From contig OZ038313.1 in the NCBI GenBank assembly GCA_964035775.1, forward strand, positions 12,952,905 through 13,016,904: a stretch of 64,000 nucleotides of DNA. The letters run 5' to 3'. The notes beneath the pieces were generated by a model. It was not told where the DNA came from, searched no databases, and saw only the letters and a list, made by a program, of their open reading frames with translations. Positions 1 through 14,084 of the stretch are shown here, piece after piece (position 1 is the first letter of the stretch; each line of letters opens with the position of its first letter). Position numbers and translations under genes: made by a program. The stretch is from Osedax frankpressi. Its lineage: Eukaryota; Annelida; Polychaeta; Sabellida; Siboglinidae.

Positions 1-891
1 TCAATATTTAAAGTGAAATGAAAAGTATGAGTTGCATTATCAATAATTGATTGATAACCTCACTAAGATATCTACAGAATTATTGAAATAAATTGAATCG
101 TTTGGTGATTTAGCATCATATTATCGATTTATATCGATTTTTGAATTATATCTTTAATGAAAAATTAGGATAAATTATAAATGAGAGAAATGATCAATTA
201 TGTTAAAAGTAAACCGATAGTTTACCTGTATAAAATACATTCCCAGCTCTACCCATTGTTATATTGCTTATATCGTAGACGTTTCTACGTTCCTATGTTC
301 TATGTATTAGTATCAAAGAATATTGTTCTGTGAACGTATCATAATCATGGTGATATTTACGATTAGTAGTTTCATTGGCCAACTTGGTTAAATACCTAAC
401 TTCTAAAGGATTATTATTTAGAGACACTAACTATTAGATACACTAATTCTCTATACTTGTCTGTTATTACAAGTTACTCGGAGAGTCAATGGATGCACCT
501 CGGGAATAGTTTTACAACGAGATTTACAATGAAATTACAGAAGATAGTTTGCTCGACAATTTGAACGTCGGACAGGAAACTTTGTAAACTATCTAATCGA
601 TGTTTACGTTTTATACGGGACAGAATATTTAGACTTTATAGAATATTTGTAAAGAGTAATGTCAATTATGTAAATAATACGTTTTTCAAATTTAATAACT
701 AAATCGCATATGCGAGCCTTAATATGATTCAATATGATTTAATAAAAACAGTTTAATTGGAAAATAGCCAATCGCCATGAAACAAAAAATGAACACCACC
801 GGATAAAAATATAATTTAATATGTTGGCAGAATAAATATTTAAGTTAATAAAGCGGAAGTATTCTAATATAAATGATATAGTATAGTAATA

Positions 892-928
<37 letters not shown>

Positions 929-1720
929 ACAGGTAGTATATGTTATTTGCATTATTCTGGGTTTATTATCAATTTTTAAATATAGTGATTGGATCCTCCG
1001 CCATCGTGATTTCTACGGTTTTGGGATTAATTGAGTCACTGAACATTATATCACTGTTACCATTTAAAGAATGCGGCTGTTTGAATATTACTATTGCAAA
1101 AGAACAAACTATGTATTTAAATTATAAGGTTATAATAATAGGTATATTCTATTTTATTAATTATTATAAAATCTCAATATAACTATATAGTTATTCCAGG
1201 ATTAAAAGTATGTATTTAATAAAATATGTTATGAGATAATAAATATGATAGGTCATCTTAATATTATCTTAATATTACTCATATCGAAAATATATTTATA
1301 GTTTATATATTTATAATTATAAGTTATAATTAATATTATTAATATTATTTGAGAACAATTTAAATTTGAATATCATTCATATATGAATAATACATATGTA
1401 CAGTAATGGAAATATGGCGTTGTAGTATAATCAACTGTGGTATACATATATTGTATACCAAATAGGCGTATACAATGTAATACTTTGTTAATGTTAAAGT
1501 TAATTATATATAATAAATTTATATATATATTAAATTAAAATATAATGTTTTAATAAAAAACAAGTTAGAAAATGTAATATTTCTGTATACAATATTAAAT
1601 ATTTAAGTATTTAATTATTTTAACTATTAACTAATTAGTATATATAAGTATATTATTTAGTTTAATTACTTTAATATATATGTATATATATATATATAAA
1701 TTCAACACTTTCTATAATTG

Positions 1721-1765
<45 letters not shown>

Positions 1766-2250
1766 TATATTTTACTTCGATATGGATAGAATGATTTTAT
1801 GGCGTATACTTATGTTTATATTTTGCTTATGATAACCTACCATAAAATAACTACAAATTATAATAAAGTTCATAATCAGTTTTTTAGTAGTTTTTAATCA
1901 GATATTTACCAATTACATTTTAATTTAGCATATAATATTTAATATAAATTAGTATAAAATATTTAATATAAAATTAATAATCAAATATATATATATTAAA
2001 TATATTATATATTTGTGTATAATATATTTATAAAGGTCTGAATTAGGGTGGCTATTCGAATCAACTAAATAATATTTAATGATTACAAATCAAAAATAAG
2101 ATAAATTATGTGAATATCATAAATCTAAATAGATAACATTGTAATAGTATGTTTCATTATATGCTAAGTATATAATTCAAATTAACGATATTAAGTAAAT
2201 ATTTAAAATTATATCATTGAAGTATATTTTCAGAAATAGCAGATTATGAC

Positions 2251-2295
<45 letters not shown>

Positions 2296-3430
2296 ATTAC
2301 TTAAATTCATTATTATATAATAATCAAATCATTATAAGTCTATAGTAAAAATATTTAATTATAACAATATACAGTTCAGAAGAGATTCGAGGTATAATTA
2401 CCTGTCATGTCATAATTGAATATAAAATCGTAGTTATCTCTATCGACAGTGTAATCGACGACTAAAGTAACCGAGACTGTCAAAGAAAATGTAAATGGAC
2501 AAAAAGAGTAACTAAACATGAAATGGAAGAATATAACAATAATGGATTTTTTCCCGGAATATTCGAGAGTAATAAGTTTCTAATGTGTCAATCAAAATAA
2601 CTAAAATATACACAGAATAAGGAGATAACGTTAAAAAGGAAGGAATGAAATCCCAACAAATTAAATTTATCTTATATGCTTACATATAATTTCGAATTGA
2701 TCTTGCTATAAATCCACAACTTTAAAAAAAATTGTAATATATAAGTACATAATTAATTTCATTATTTCACGGTGTATATATGTATATATGTATATATATA
2801 CTTTCACATTTAGAAAAAAATAATTTAAAATTGTTGAATACATTTTTTATTCATATTTCAACAAAATATAAAAAATCCTTTCGAACTTTGATAATTTTGC
2901 ATAAAAATAAATATAAATACGCCATAAAAATAAACAAAATCTAGAATTTTAAATTCTAGGATTCATTTTGAAAAATCATTAAGAATATTGTTTAAAATGA
3001 TTGTTTGCAAATATTGAATTAATGTTGTTACAAATTCTCTTTCGAAAGATAATTTCCGAACCTTTAGTTATTAGATTTAAATATTGCTATACATGCAGAT
3101 TAAATATTTACTAACGGTATACATTAAATATTTCTAATTGAATTTAATCAATACAAGAATAAGTATGTAATTTCGAATTTTAAATTTTAGTTAATATGTT
3201 TCAAAATACGTCACTCTCGTCTATATTCTAGACCAATCAAAATAACATACATTACTTCTGAATCATTGTTAATAAATAAATTGATAAATATATGATATTA
3301 TTAACTAATCAAAATAAATGTTGCTAATGAAATATTTGTATAATTTATATTATATTACATTATTATTAAATATGTAATGTAAAAATTCTACCTAATTAGT
3401 ATTAACAATAATAATTAAATTCCATATATA
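1..3430. other. AT-rich DNA without a confident gene
   Basis: Mostly low-complexity AT sequence with (TA)n tracts. One less AT-rich patch at 940-1105 has open frames on both strands: plus reads SAIVISTVLGLIESLNI, hydrophobic; minus reads MFSDSINPKTVEITMAEDP. Either could be an exon, but there is no family match and no second exon to confirm it. Confidence 0.4.
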
Positions 3431-3584
3431 CAAGTAATCATAATAATAACTTGTTTATAAATAAAATGAGACGATAATTGAAAATTTTTAAATATATCAT
3501 TATTTTATTAAATTGTATAGTGCATATACTCAAATCTAAATCTAACATAATAATTAATATCATTAACCTAACACATGTTTCATT

Positions 3585-3724
3585 TTTCCACAATGAGAAT
3601 ATTTTCTTTATTGTGGAGAGTAGATTTCCACCATCGACAACTGTTTGTAGATCCACTCCGGATAGAAATTCGTAGAGGAGTAGCATATATGTAACATATT
3701 TTGAACGACTATCATTATACAACA
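3585..3724 (-). other. Exon-like island of unknown gene
   Basis: The minus strand has an open frame reading YEFLSGVDLQTVVDGGNLL and STIKKIFSLWKNET, followed by gtgttagg, which could be a donor. Base composition is less AT-rich than around it. No family is recognised, and no partner exon was found between here and the M13 gene end. Confidence 0.25.
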
Positions 3725-4949
3725 TTTGTTATTTCAATTATATAAAATCTATCCAGGATAAAATGCATTGTTGTGTAGATTTATAATGTTAGCGATGTTG
3801 AAAATTTGTAATATCGGTGCTATATTGCAAAAAAAAGTTATAATACAAGAGAAATGATTTACGATGAATGAGGGGAATATATACAAATGTTGTTTTTTAC
3901 ATTTTTAAATCTGTAAAAATAAATACCATATAATTGTAGATGTATTCAATGTTTAACCAATAAGTAACTTATTGGTTGAAAATTATATTTCTCTAAATAT
4001 ATCATAATTAATCAACATTGTTACTTTTTCATAGTTTTAAAATATTATTGACATCCTTACCTATTATATGTAAGCATTATAATATACATTCAACGCGTCG
4101 AGTTTACATATCGAGTACGTTGTAGTGATCTATCGATACGATAATATAACGTATACTTTATAAAATATATCCAGATAATCAGCACTAAACCCTGACGGTG
4201 TTTTTCGTATATGGAGTGTATTTAAACAGTTCATGTGAAATAACAGAACATTATGTTAATTACAAATAATTTAACGAGGAATTCAATTCCGACTGCTTGC
4301 TATCATTTCAGGAATTCATGAACATTTATAACTGAATCCGGTGTTAAATATTACACTACACCGAGCATCACTTAGTAAGGAATCTATTACTCCCTTGACA
4401 TGTATCCACCATATATAAATGCGAAGTGAAAACTATTTTAAAATAACATATAATAAAATAAATATCCAATTAAATTATTGTTAATTTTACTAAATTAACT
4501 AATCCGATATACATCGATATTTTATTAATATATTTAATTTTGTAAAATAGAAATAAACTATCTAAGTTAAGTGATATCCCATTTTATAATGTCATATATA
4601 CAATATTGTTATATACGATATCGGTGAAAATATATCTAGTGGTTGTAGTGAAAAATGAGTTTATAATTATAATTTAATCATTTAAGAATATATGCGAATT
4701 ATTATGTAGTTAATATATTTACTTATCATACAAATCATAAGTTATTATTATTCAGACGGAAGTAATGAATTCGAAATGTATTAGAGAGTGAGTATATGAT
4801 ATGTTAATATAAGATATTATTAATAACCATAATAATAGAAAATTAATACGTTCGAAATATATTTATTGTTGTTTAATAATAACTTATTTGATCCTTGTAA
4901 TCATTAAGATCGGAAACTGGATATATCTTTTTAATGCAAGTTTTTCTCA
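3725..4949. other. Intergenic DNA downstream of the M13 gene
   Basis: AT-rich, with no convincing open frame. A slightly GC-richer patch at 4090-4140 (cgcgtcgag, atcgatacg) has no recognisable function. The 3' untranslated region of the M13 gene probably falls at the upper end. Confidence 0.4.
4862..4867 (-). promoter_or_regulatory. Possible polyadenylation signal AATAAA for the M13 gene
   Basis: The minus strand carries AATAAA about 83 bases after the TAG of the M13 gene. The position is typical, but the motif is frequent by chance in DNA this AT-rich. Confidence 0.3.
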
Positions 4950-5448
4950 CTACCACATGTGGCATTTTCTAATAGGATTCATTTTCTTCCCAACAGAACA
5001 ACTAAATGCCTTATGAAATTCCGGCGAATTCATCATGGTTACCCACACCCTAAATATATATGAAAGTAATGTATATATTATATAAACAAATGTCGCAAAG
5101 GATACATTAATAATATATTTGATAATCCGAGGTTTTTATATGATTTATTCTTAGATTATTTAATATTAAAATATTATTCTTTGTAAGTTATCGTATTAAT
5201 TATGATTACATAAGAAACCCACACATTCCACCCCGTTATCAGCTAAAATCATATCCAAACCCGTTATCCGACACTGACCTGTATCTACTCGGCGATTGAA
5301 CACCTTTCTTTATGGAATCGTTAGGAATGAACAGCTTACCGCACGACACCTGAGCCGAGTTCAAAAAGAACAATTGGTTGGGTGTCAGACCAAGTCCGGG
5401 TAGAACTGGTTCCTCATGACCCAGGGTTGATACGTACGCACGATATGC
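4950..5448 (-). CDS. M13 gene, last two exons and stop codon
   Basis: Exon 5279-5448 reads [19 protein letters not shown], then GVQSPSRYR where active family members have VHSP and an Arg three to four residues on. The transition-state His is therefore Gln, while the Arg is kept. After donor gtcagt, exon 4950-5049 reads [19 protein letters not shown] and ends KCHMW plus TAG, matching the invariant C-terminal CxVW of M13 proteins. Confidence 0.87.
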
Positions 5449-6173
5449 CTAAATATGGTATAGCCAATATGTACCATGGTATAGCCACTATTTAAGTTAA
5501 GAGTCTAGTTAAGAGGGTACGTAGTTCACTTTAGGAGTGTTTAGTTGACCTTGATGATTCCCTTATTAACTGTTATCTAATGTTTAGATCCTAACATCAA
5601 CTTCATTGTCGAGATTTTCGATCGTACGCATGTATATTTATGTGAAAATAGTTGGTTTTAGCATGGAATTAAAAGTTTATGTATAGCTCTTATATCGAAG
5701 TGTAGATAATTCCAGATTACAGGGGTATGAATGCAGAATTATTTATATTGTGCTGAGGTTAGGGTAGTTAGAATTGTTTTTTTTAGTTTAGATTTATGAA
5801 ATGGTCTTTGATTATGGATAATGCAGGCAATAAAATCTGCATTTGTTATAATGCATGACAGTGTATGTAGAAATGCATATACATTTATTTGCTTGACTTT
5901 CTTGCATGTAGGATTATTCTGAGTTATGTTATATATTTTCTGGAGTATTCGATTATATTATATAGAAATTAAATTACCAAGTTTTAATTAGTAGGAGTGT
6001 TGAGACGTTATGGTGTAGCGGTGCGTATAGAATGTAGTGTAGATATAAGTGTGTAGTTTAAAAGGAATGTATTGGACTCTTATGTTGTAGTTTAGATATG
6101 ATCTAGTGATTTCATAATGGACGAATATTAGATGATAGAGGGATATAGACTTGGTTTGTATATATATATATAC

Positions 6174-6240
<67 letters not shown>

Positions 6241-6866
6241 TAGCTGATTTTGACGTATTTATGATATGTAAAGTTATAAACATTTCACTATTATCATGGT
6301 ATCTCTATACCTACCCTGAATGATTCCGAGATTCCTCCATTGTCTGCTAAGTTCTCGGTAAGAGTCCGTACACCGCGTATACTTCTCCGTAACTCTGGAA
6401 TCCAGAAGTGGCCATACTGTTAGGGGTATAGCGAGGGTTTGAGTAACGTTTACTGACATTGATTTAAATATTACGAACTTAACGATGTTTTATACATTTT
6501 CTTAACACCTGAGGAATAAAGCATTTTGCATTTTTCTTATAATTTAGAAGAGACGACTTAGACCACCACTGTTTCCTGTATCCTTTAAAATCGTAGCGTA
6601 TAGCTGCGAGGATAAGACAGGTATTACAACGGAGTTATACATCAAAGGGCATAGTTCATACGTCTTAAGCTATAGGTTGAATGTTAGTTTAAGTTCTATA
6701 ATGCTAATTTATACTTATTATAGTTTATAATTTCTATAAAATAAAGTTATATTTATTTTTAAAATAAATATTTCTGATATTATTTCATTAGTTAATTCAT
6801 TAATATAACTAATGAATTTGATTACCATTCATAATTATACACACACATACATACATACATATATAT

Positions 6867-6917
<51 letters not shown>

Positions 6918-7267
6918 TAACTGCATTTATATTTAAATATAATATAATTATATAATGATGAATATTCGCATGCAATGATAACCTGAGTCGTCGAAGGCAT
7001 ATGTCAACACGTGACCTATGACGTAACCGATACCAGCGAAATTCAAGTATTTAGGATGATCCTTGTGGAAGAAAGGTTTCTGTAGGATTCCAGCCGGGAT
7101 CGCTGAAATAACCCGGATTATGGATAAAATAGCCCATACAAACTAAATAACTAATACATATGCATATCAATATGGAAATTAGTATAATGTAGTGATATAT
7201 TATAACTTTAATTACTATTACAATAAGGACTAAATATATATATATTCCTATGAATATATATATATAA

Positions 7268-7321
<54 letters not shown>

Positions 7322-8605
7322 ATATATGTGTTTAATATTAGCACTTATTTCATTAACATTTAATATAATTAAATTCTCATAATCTTATTAAATATATAAA
7401 TAAACAAATCAATATCACACGTATTCAAGATTTTGTTGAGATAATAGCCATTATTTTTTTTTTACATATTTTATCAATATTTAGCAATTGAATTGTAGCT
7501 AACATATGAAGTTATGGCTGCGATTGTAGGTGGTTTTGACCAATGTCGGTAGGATATTCCAACTAGCGGAGTTATGGGATTATTAGAGTTTATATAGCAA
7601 TTAGTTCAACATTTTATTACAATTATAATAAAAGATATATAGATTTTCAATCTTGTAAACATTATTAAAATGTTTACGTTATTATTATATGATATATTTG
7701 TTATTCTTTAACTAAATACAATATAATGTTATTAATATAGAATGTTATTAATATATTATATTATAAGAAATCTACATGTATACTATTGTATATTTACATA
7801 TTTCTCTCTCTCTCTCACACACACACACACTAACTCGTCATTGTTGTATGCGGTACCTAGCTTACTGAATTGGTGCCAGATTTCTAAGTTCTGTTGTTCT
7901 ATCATGTTAGAGTAGTAATCTAAAGGTCTGATAAATAAATATCTGAAACGGGCTTTAAAAGTTCTGTAATTTCTCAGCCATTCCGGATAGCCGACTTGTT
8001 TCTTAATGGCGACTGCCTATATGCATGGGAGGGGCGTGGTTAATAATACACACGACTACGGATACCATCATGGACATCTACCTGGATATGAACTCGGTAT
8101 GCAATCTATGTGATTTAAATATTTTTATTGTATACTAGTTTCATAATATATTTTTATTTTATAATTAAAGTATCCATATTTTCAAGATGAAACCTTGACA
8201 TATATCTTGGTTATATATATAAATTATGCATGTCATTTTAAACTTTTAATAGAAAAACAACAATTATTATAAATATAAATTATACCCTTTTTTTGGATAT
8301 CAATATCAAACAAATATATTATTTAAACACGATGATCATAATATACGTATACTAATTAATATTGATAATTAATAATAGAATGTTATCGTTCTTTGAATTA
8401 AAAATGTACCGGGTATTATTTTATAGCGTGCATATTTTAATTAACTATTTAAACTAAAGAAATACATAAATAGTTAACGAGGTATTATAATTATCTAATA
8501 AGACTTTATAAATAGCTACATAAACTTTACTATTAGGATGAATTTAAATTATTTAATATAAGACAAAATAAATAAGAGGATTGGGATATATATATATGCA
8601 TATAT

Positions 8606-8659
<54 letters not shown>

Positions 8660-10424
8660 GAAATGTATTCAGTGTATACTATCTCATACTAATTAGTGAA
8701 TCCCGCCTCTAGCCATATACTAATTTACTAAAATAAGGGGTTAATATCTAAACACCATTAAATCCCCACAAAACAACCGCAAACATACTCTGGTGCATAC
8801 TTATGACCCGACACTAACCCTAGCATAACCCTTTTGGCGCGTTGTGCTGTCCATCCATTTCACTTTCACAATCGACCTTTCGAACGACTTTCGGATATCT
8901 TCTACCATTTCGCTAGCCTAATAATATGTCCGGCATGTCACAAGAAGAGCTACATCGAATATATGCTGGCGAGAGTAAACCAACCAAATTATTACTCTAC
9001 AGAGACGAGTAAAATTCGGATGTAAAATTCACCGTAATTAGTATATATTTAAATACATGCAAATATGTATTTAAAATTTGACTTATAGATGTTAAATAAA
9101 CTTTATCAATAACAACTGTGTTACCTTTATATTGTTTTATTATATAAATGAACTTGATAGTGAATTATTTTATAATGAGATATAATGAGGATATAATGAG
9201 GATATAATGAGGATATAATGAGGATATAATGAGGATATAATGAGGATATAATGAGGATATAATGAGGATATAATGAGGATATAATGAGGATATAATGAGG
9301 ATATAATGAGGATATAATGAGGATATAATGAGGATATAATGAGGATATAATGCGGATATAATGAGGATATAATGAGGATATAATGAGGATATAATGAGGA
9401 TATAATGAGGATATAATGAGGATATAATGAGGATATAATGAGGATATAATGAGGATATAATGAGGATATAATGAGGATATAATGAGGATATAATGAGGAT
9501 ATAATGAGGATATAATGAGGATATAATGAGGATATAATGAGGATATAATGAGGATATAATGAGTATATAATGAGGATATAATGAGGATATAATGAGGATA
9601 TAATGAGGATATACTGAGGATATAATGAGGATATAATGAGGATATAATGAGTATATAATGAGTATATAATGAGGATATAATGAGGATATAATGAGGATAT
9701 AATAAGGATATAATGAGGATATAATGAGGATATAATGAGGATATAATGAGGATATAATGAGGATATAATGAGGATATAATGAGGATATAATGAGGATATA
9801 ATGAGGATATAATGAGGATATAATGAGGATATAATGAGGATATAATGAGGATATAATGAGGATATAATGAGGATATAATGAGGATATAATGAGGATATAA
9901 TGAGGATATAATGAGGATATAATGAGGATATAATGAGGATATAATGAGGATATAATGAGGATATAATGAGGATATAATGAGGATATAATGAGAACATAAT
10001 GAGGATATAATGAAGATATAATGAGGATATAATGAGGATATAATGAGGATATAATGAGGATATAATGAGGATATAATGAGGATATAATGAGGATATAATG
10101 AGGATATAATGAGGATATAATGAGGATATAATGCGGATATAATGAGGATATAATGAGGATATAATGAGGATATAATGCGGATATACCAACTAATCGCCTG
10201 TACCGACCGTGCTCTTCGATCTCCGGTCGAAGTATTTATCGATATACATCTTGGTTAAAATGGGTGCTAGAAATTTGTTGTTCAAAATACTCTTCAGGCA
10301 GAATTCCTCACGATCTCCGTTGTCTTTAGGTTTACCCAGAACCGCCTACGATTTACAGATTAATTACCAGACTATATAATTATTTTTATATTAAAATGTA
10401 TCGCAAATAGCAATTCTAAATTGG

Positions 10425-10478
<54 letters not shown>

Positions 10479-11142
10479 CCAGTCAAAAATTGATGAATTA
10501 TTCTTATAACTATATGTTTAGGTTTAAATTAACTTATATAAAATAATCAAAGAAAAATATGTATAGAATATATTTAAATATTTAATAAAATATTAGTATT
10601 TTTGTGAATATTTTTAATGCTATCGAATTTACAGTAAAACTAACTTTATCAAAAGTCGCCATTACTTTTTTGTATTTGTTTCCTCCCAAGTAGCGAATGG
10701 TATTATAAACCATATCCCATGCAATATAGTTAGCGATGGTTTTTTTATTGGATCGCTTTATTAGCTTGCGTAATTCGTACCAGTACGATGGAGCTATGAG
10801 AGGTTTACACAAATTAATATCTGATGTTATATCCTAAGATATAAATATGTTTTCTATTAACTATTTGGATTCATTTAATTTTAAACAATGCAGAAATTCG
10901 ATCAATATGTAAGCGAATATTATTAATACAGATTAATTTTTGCATTTATTAACTAAATATATTTATTTCCTAATATAATAGGACTATATATTAATATCAA
11001 TTTTAATATATGTGTATATATACGTATATGTATATATAAATGATGAAATATAATAAAATTAAATTAAAAAAAATAAAGAATAAATTGTTATTTATATGTA
11101 TATTATTTATATTTATATATACATATATATACGTATATATAC

Positions 11143-11174
<32 letters not shown>

Positions 11175-12165
11175 GTGTGTGTATATAGTTATGTATGTGT
11201 ATGCATATGTTTGTGTGTATGTATGTGTGTATGAGTGTGTATGTATTTGTGTATATATAGGTTTGTGTGTGTTTGTGTGTGTGTATATGTATGGGTGTGT
11301 ATGTGTGTATGGCTGCCTATGTGTTTGTTTATGTGTGAAGGTGTGTATGTGTTTGTGTATGTATGAGTGTGCATTTGTTTGTGTGTGTATGGGTGTATGG
11401 GTATGTAGGTGTTTGTGGTTGTGTGTGTATATGTATATGTGTGTATGGGTGTATAGTGTTTATGTATGTGGTTATGTGTGTGTGTATGTGTATGTATGTG
11501 TATATAGATGAGTATATGTTTGTGTGTGTGTGTATGGGTGGGTATGTATTTGTATATGTGTATGTGTATATGGGTGCATACGTGTTTGTGTGTGTTTGTA
11601 TGTGTATGGGTGGGTAGGTATGTGTGTGTTTAGGTGAATGTATGGGTATGTAAGTGTTTGTGTGTGTATGAGTATGTATGTATTGTTGTGTGTAAGGGTG
11701 TGCATGTGTTTGTATGTGTTAGTACTCGTGCACGAACTATGAACACTGAGCGCATACATATACATATAATTTACCATATAGAGTATAGCTTGTAAGATAT
11801 ATAACATATTTCTAACACATATCGTGGATTAAAGTGGAGCCATTAATTCTGTAACTAGATCCAGCAGTCACCAATTGAATATTTATTATTTTGTAGAAAT
11901 TAATACTTGACCAGCTTGCATATTTGTAATATGTTTTCTTCTTATAACTATAATTCAACGGAGATGTAATCTGAAATACAGAAGTATCAGGAATTAGTTT
12001 TGGCGTTGAATTGATTTCTAATAAACAGAATAATTGAAATGACATATTTACCGAGTTCAGTCTCCTGGCGAAATCTACCATTCTATCTATATCATGATCT
12101 AAATTCTTCGTTTTTACATTCAATAGTCTTAAAACACCCTAAGTATTATATAATTATATTTAATT

Positions 12166-12252
<87 letters not shown>

Positions 12253-13661
12253 GCAGATGTATCTACATAATAGATCAATATGAATGCATCAATAATAGTG
12301 TGTGTATCTTACCTTGATTAATACTTTATACTGCTTACTTTTCATCCAGAATTTATTCCTTGGCATGTGCATCTTTGGGTTACCGATGTAGTAAATGTTC
12401 TCGTGTTTTTTAAAAAACGTTCCGCGGGATATATGTTGACTAAATAACGGCTGAGAAACCGAATTGGCATTCGTATATATCGTGTAACGAACGACCAGAA
12501 CGATAGCGTACTCGATTTATAAATCTACTAGTTGCAGGGAACCGGATTGTAAAGTCTTATATCGAATATACCTGACCTAGGTGCTCAACCAACCATGAAT
12601 CCGGATGTCAAGTAATCGGACAAGGCGGCGGAAATGTTGTAAGTGGTCGGATTGAAGTGTCCACCCATCATAGGCCAACCGCCGAGTTCGTGCAACAAAG
12701 CAAGAAGAGATCGATCTCCCAATCGATCTACGGACGCTATGTTCAGGCAATCCCGGAAGATAGTACGAAGTTTCCCACTGGCGGAGATTGCTCTACCCGA
12801 CAGAGCTGTTTCAAAGGGGAATAGGTGAGATGTTATGCCATACACTTTACTATATGCAATTAGTGGATGTAGTGATATTAATCCACTTTAAATACATAAA
12901 GTAAATCATATATCAACTATCCTTCATTGAGATGGATAAATATATGTTTTTAAATTATAAAATATAAAAGATATCTTTGTGATAAGAATGTGTATGTTAT
13001 TTTTAAATATAGTTATATACATTTATAGTATATTAATCAATAATATAATCTAGTTTGTGTAGTTACACATTTATAACTAACGTTTTTTGATTAACTTTAT
13101 CAGATCGCTTCTAACTTTGTATCTTATTTTGTGCAAAACAGTATATTCTAATGACCCCAGAGGTACAGGATTATTCTATTAAGGAATTACATTAATTACA
13201 TTAATCGAAAATATATAAACTTCAAACTTTATGTAATTAACTTTTATCCAGTTTCCACAAGCGTATTCATAAAAGTCATCACATGGTTTCACATTTAAAT
13301 TCATATTTCTCTTCATATCCCTGGCTATAAAATAATGAGATTGGGAATAATTTAGTATTGTATTGGTAGTATGTAAATACTATTTCCTCTATTAGTTATA
13401 TAATAAACCATTGGATGTTAGAGTTTATGGATATATAATATTTTTTATAATACATGTTTATTTAATATTACAAATTCTAGAAGTAACTACTAAATAATCA
13501 GTAATTCTCATATTTTATGTTTAGCATCAATAAGTATAATGATCTATAAACAATACATTATATTAAGACATTTACACCAGTGTTTATTAATTTTATTGCG
13601 TATTAACCCGTTGCTCTGCATGTTGCGGATTGACATTCGGATCGATAATTAGACGAATGAC
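4950..13661 (-). CDS. M13 (neprilysin/ECE) metallopeptidase homologue, probably inactive; 5' end missing
   Basis: M13 proteins are usually type II membrane ectoenzymes that cleave peptides outside the cell. I traced 17 exons with compatible phases: 13608-13661, 13242-13324, 13082-13175, 12594-12805, 12313-12510, 12052-12138, 11817-11970, 10645-10820, 10191-10345, 8819-8912, 7835-8016, 7504-7562, 6983-7102, 6509-6603, 6315-6416, 5279-5448 and 4950-5049. They give about 710 residues, close to a full neprilysin ectodomain. Landmarks in order are [79 protein letters not shown] and a C-terminal CHMW before the stop. The zinc motif HExxH is HVLTY and the catalytic His of DVHSP is Gln, so peptidase activity should be lost; H1 and the third ligand Glu (ENLAD) remain. 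The exon with the N-terminal anchor was not found upstream. The 11817/10820 junction is the least certain. Confidence 0.88.
6315..6603 (-). CDS. M13 gene, exons with the WW segment and the third zinc ligand
   Basis: Exon 6509-6603 reads [16 protein letters not shown] and ends KCFIPQ. Exon 6315-6416 begins YGHFWIPEL and contains [12 protein letters not shown]. The ExxxD of ENLAD gives the third zinc ligand and its Asp partner, both kept. The QY that spans the junction and the TLxENxADNGG block are M13 hallmarks. Phase 1 to 0 and 0 to 0 joins agree with the neighbouring exons. Confidence 0.85.
6983..7102 (-). CDS. M13 gene, zinc-motif exon with HExxH changed to HVLTY
   Basis: After a tttcag acceptor the exon reads [11 protein letters not shown], then [17 protein letters not shown], and ends at donor gttatc. 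The family consensus here is PAGILQ-PFF followed by GHE(I/L)THxFDD. The first zinc His is kept, the catalytic Glu is Val (GTG) and the second zinc His is Tyr (TAT). The flanking residues are strongly conserved, so the alignment is not in doubt. The upstream exon 7504-7562 supplies WNILP, VKTTYN and SHNFI; the family's substrate-binding Asn-Ala pair (VNAFY in neprilysin) is not conserved there. Confidence 0.88.
9172..10184. repeat. 11-bp minisatellite, about 92 copies, in an M13 intron
   Basis: The unit is gaggatataat on the plus strand, with very few variants (gcgg, gtat, gaac). It fills most of the intron between exons 10191-10345 and 8819-8912 and begins 7 bases past the gttggt donor. The long open frame across it is an artefact of a repeat without stops. 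Confidence 0.95.
11176..11722. repeat. Irregular TG-rich microsatellite block in an M13 intron
   Basis: The plus strand is made of tgtgtgtatg and gggtgtatg-like words without a fixed period. In the sense (minus) strand it is CA-rich. It lies between exons 11817-11970 and 10645-10820. Open frames on both strands are by-products. Confidence 0.9.
13242..13661 (-). CDS. M13 gene, N-terminal ectodomain exons (cysteine-rich start and PCDDFY motif)
   Basis: Exon 13608-13661 reads [10 protein letters not shown] in the phase that joins exon 13242-13324, which reads [18 protein letters not shown]. This matches the start of M13 ectodomains, where two cysteines precede the PC-DDFY-ACG-W block by a fixed short distance. 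The acceptors are tgcaatag and ttttatag, and both donors are gttaat. Another frame of the first exon is also open, but it does not fit the phase or the cysteine pattern. Confidence 0.8.
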
Positions 13662-14007
13662 CTATTGCATAACATCAAATTAATATCAAAGTTAAATACA
13701 AATTAATTCATTTATAGGAAATTAAAATAAATATTTATTTATATATATATTATAATATATATATTCTCATTTCAATCTATATGGATAACAAAGAAGTAAT
13801 TAAACTATTATCATAATAGTATTTAATTATCATTATCATTATATATAAATTAATTAAATAATTAGTTAAGATACAATGTTTTGATTTTATTGTATAATTA
13901 TAATTTATTATATGATCCTCAAAAAATAATAATTGTAAATATAAATTATATACAATTATTATTATAAGATAGATGTATAATTCTAAATATATGTATATAT
14001 ATATTTA

Positions 14008-14066
<59 letters not shown>

Positions 14067-14084
14067 CAAACTAGCGATTACTAC
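13662..14084. other. AT-rich DNA upstream of the first visible M13 exon
   Basis: No exon with a signal anchor is seen. The exon at 13661 starts in phase 1, so at least one coding exon lies further upstream, perhaps beyond the inverted repeat block. Confidence 0.45.

Noticed and set aside
8834-9025. Plus-strand 63-residue frame
   Set aside because: It is the antisense of the M13 exon containing [11 protein letters not shown] (8819-8912).
9170-10189. 339-residue minus-strand frame with an [10 protein letters not shown] repeat
   Set aside because: It is the 11-bp minisatellite read without stops; it lies in an intron and its peptide is pure repeat.
11040-11807. Cys/Val/Tyr-rich and His/Thr-rich frames
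   Set aside because: TG-rich microsatellite sequence in an M13 intron, open by composition alone.
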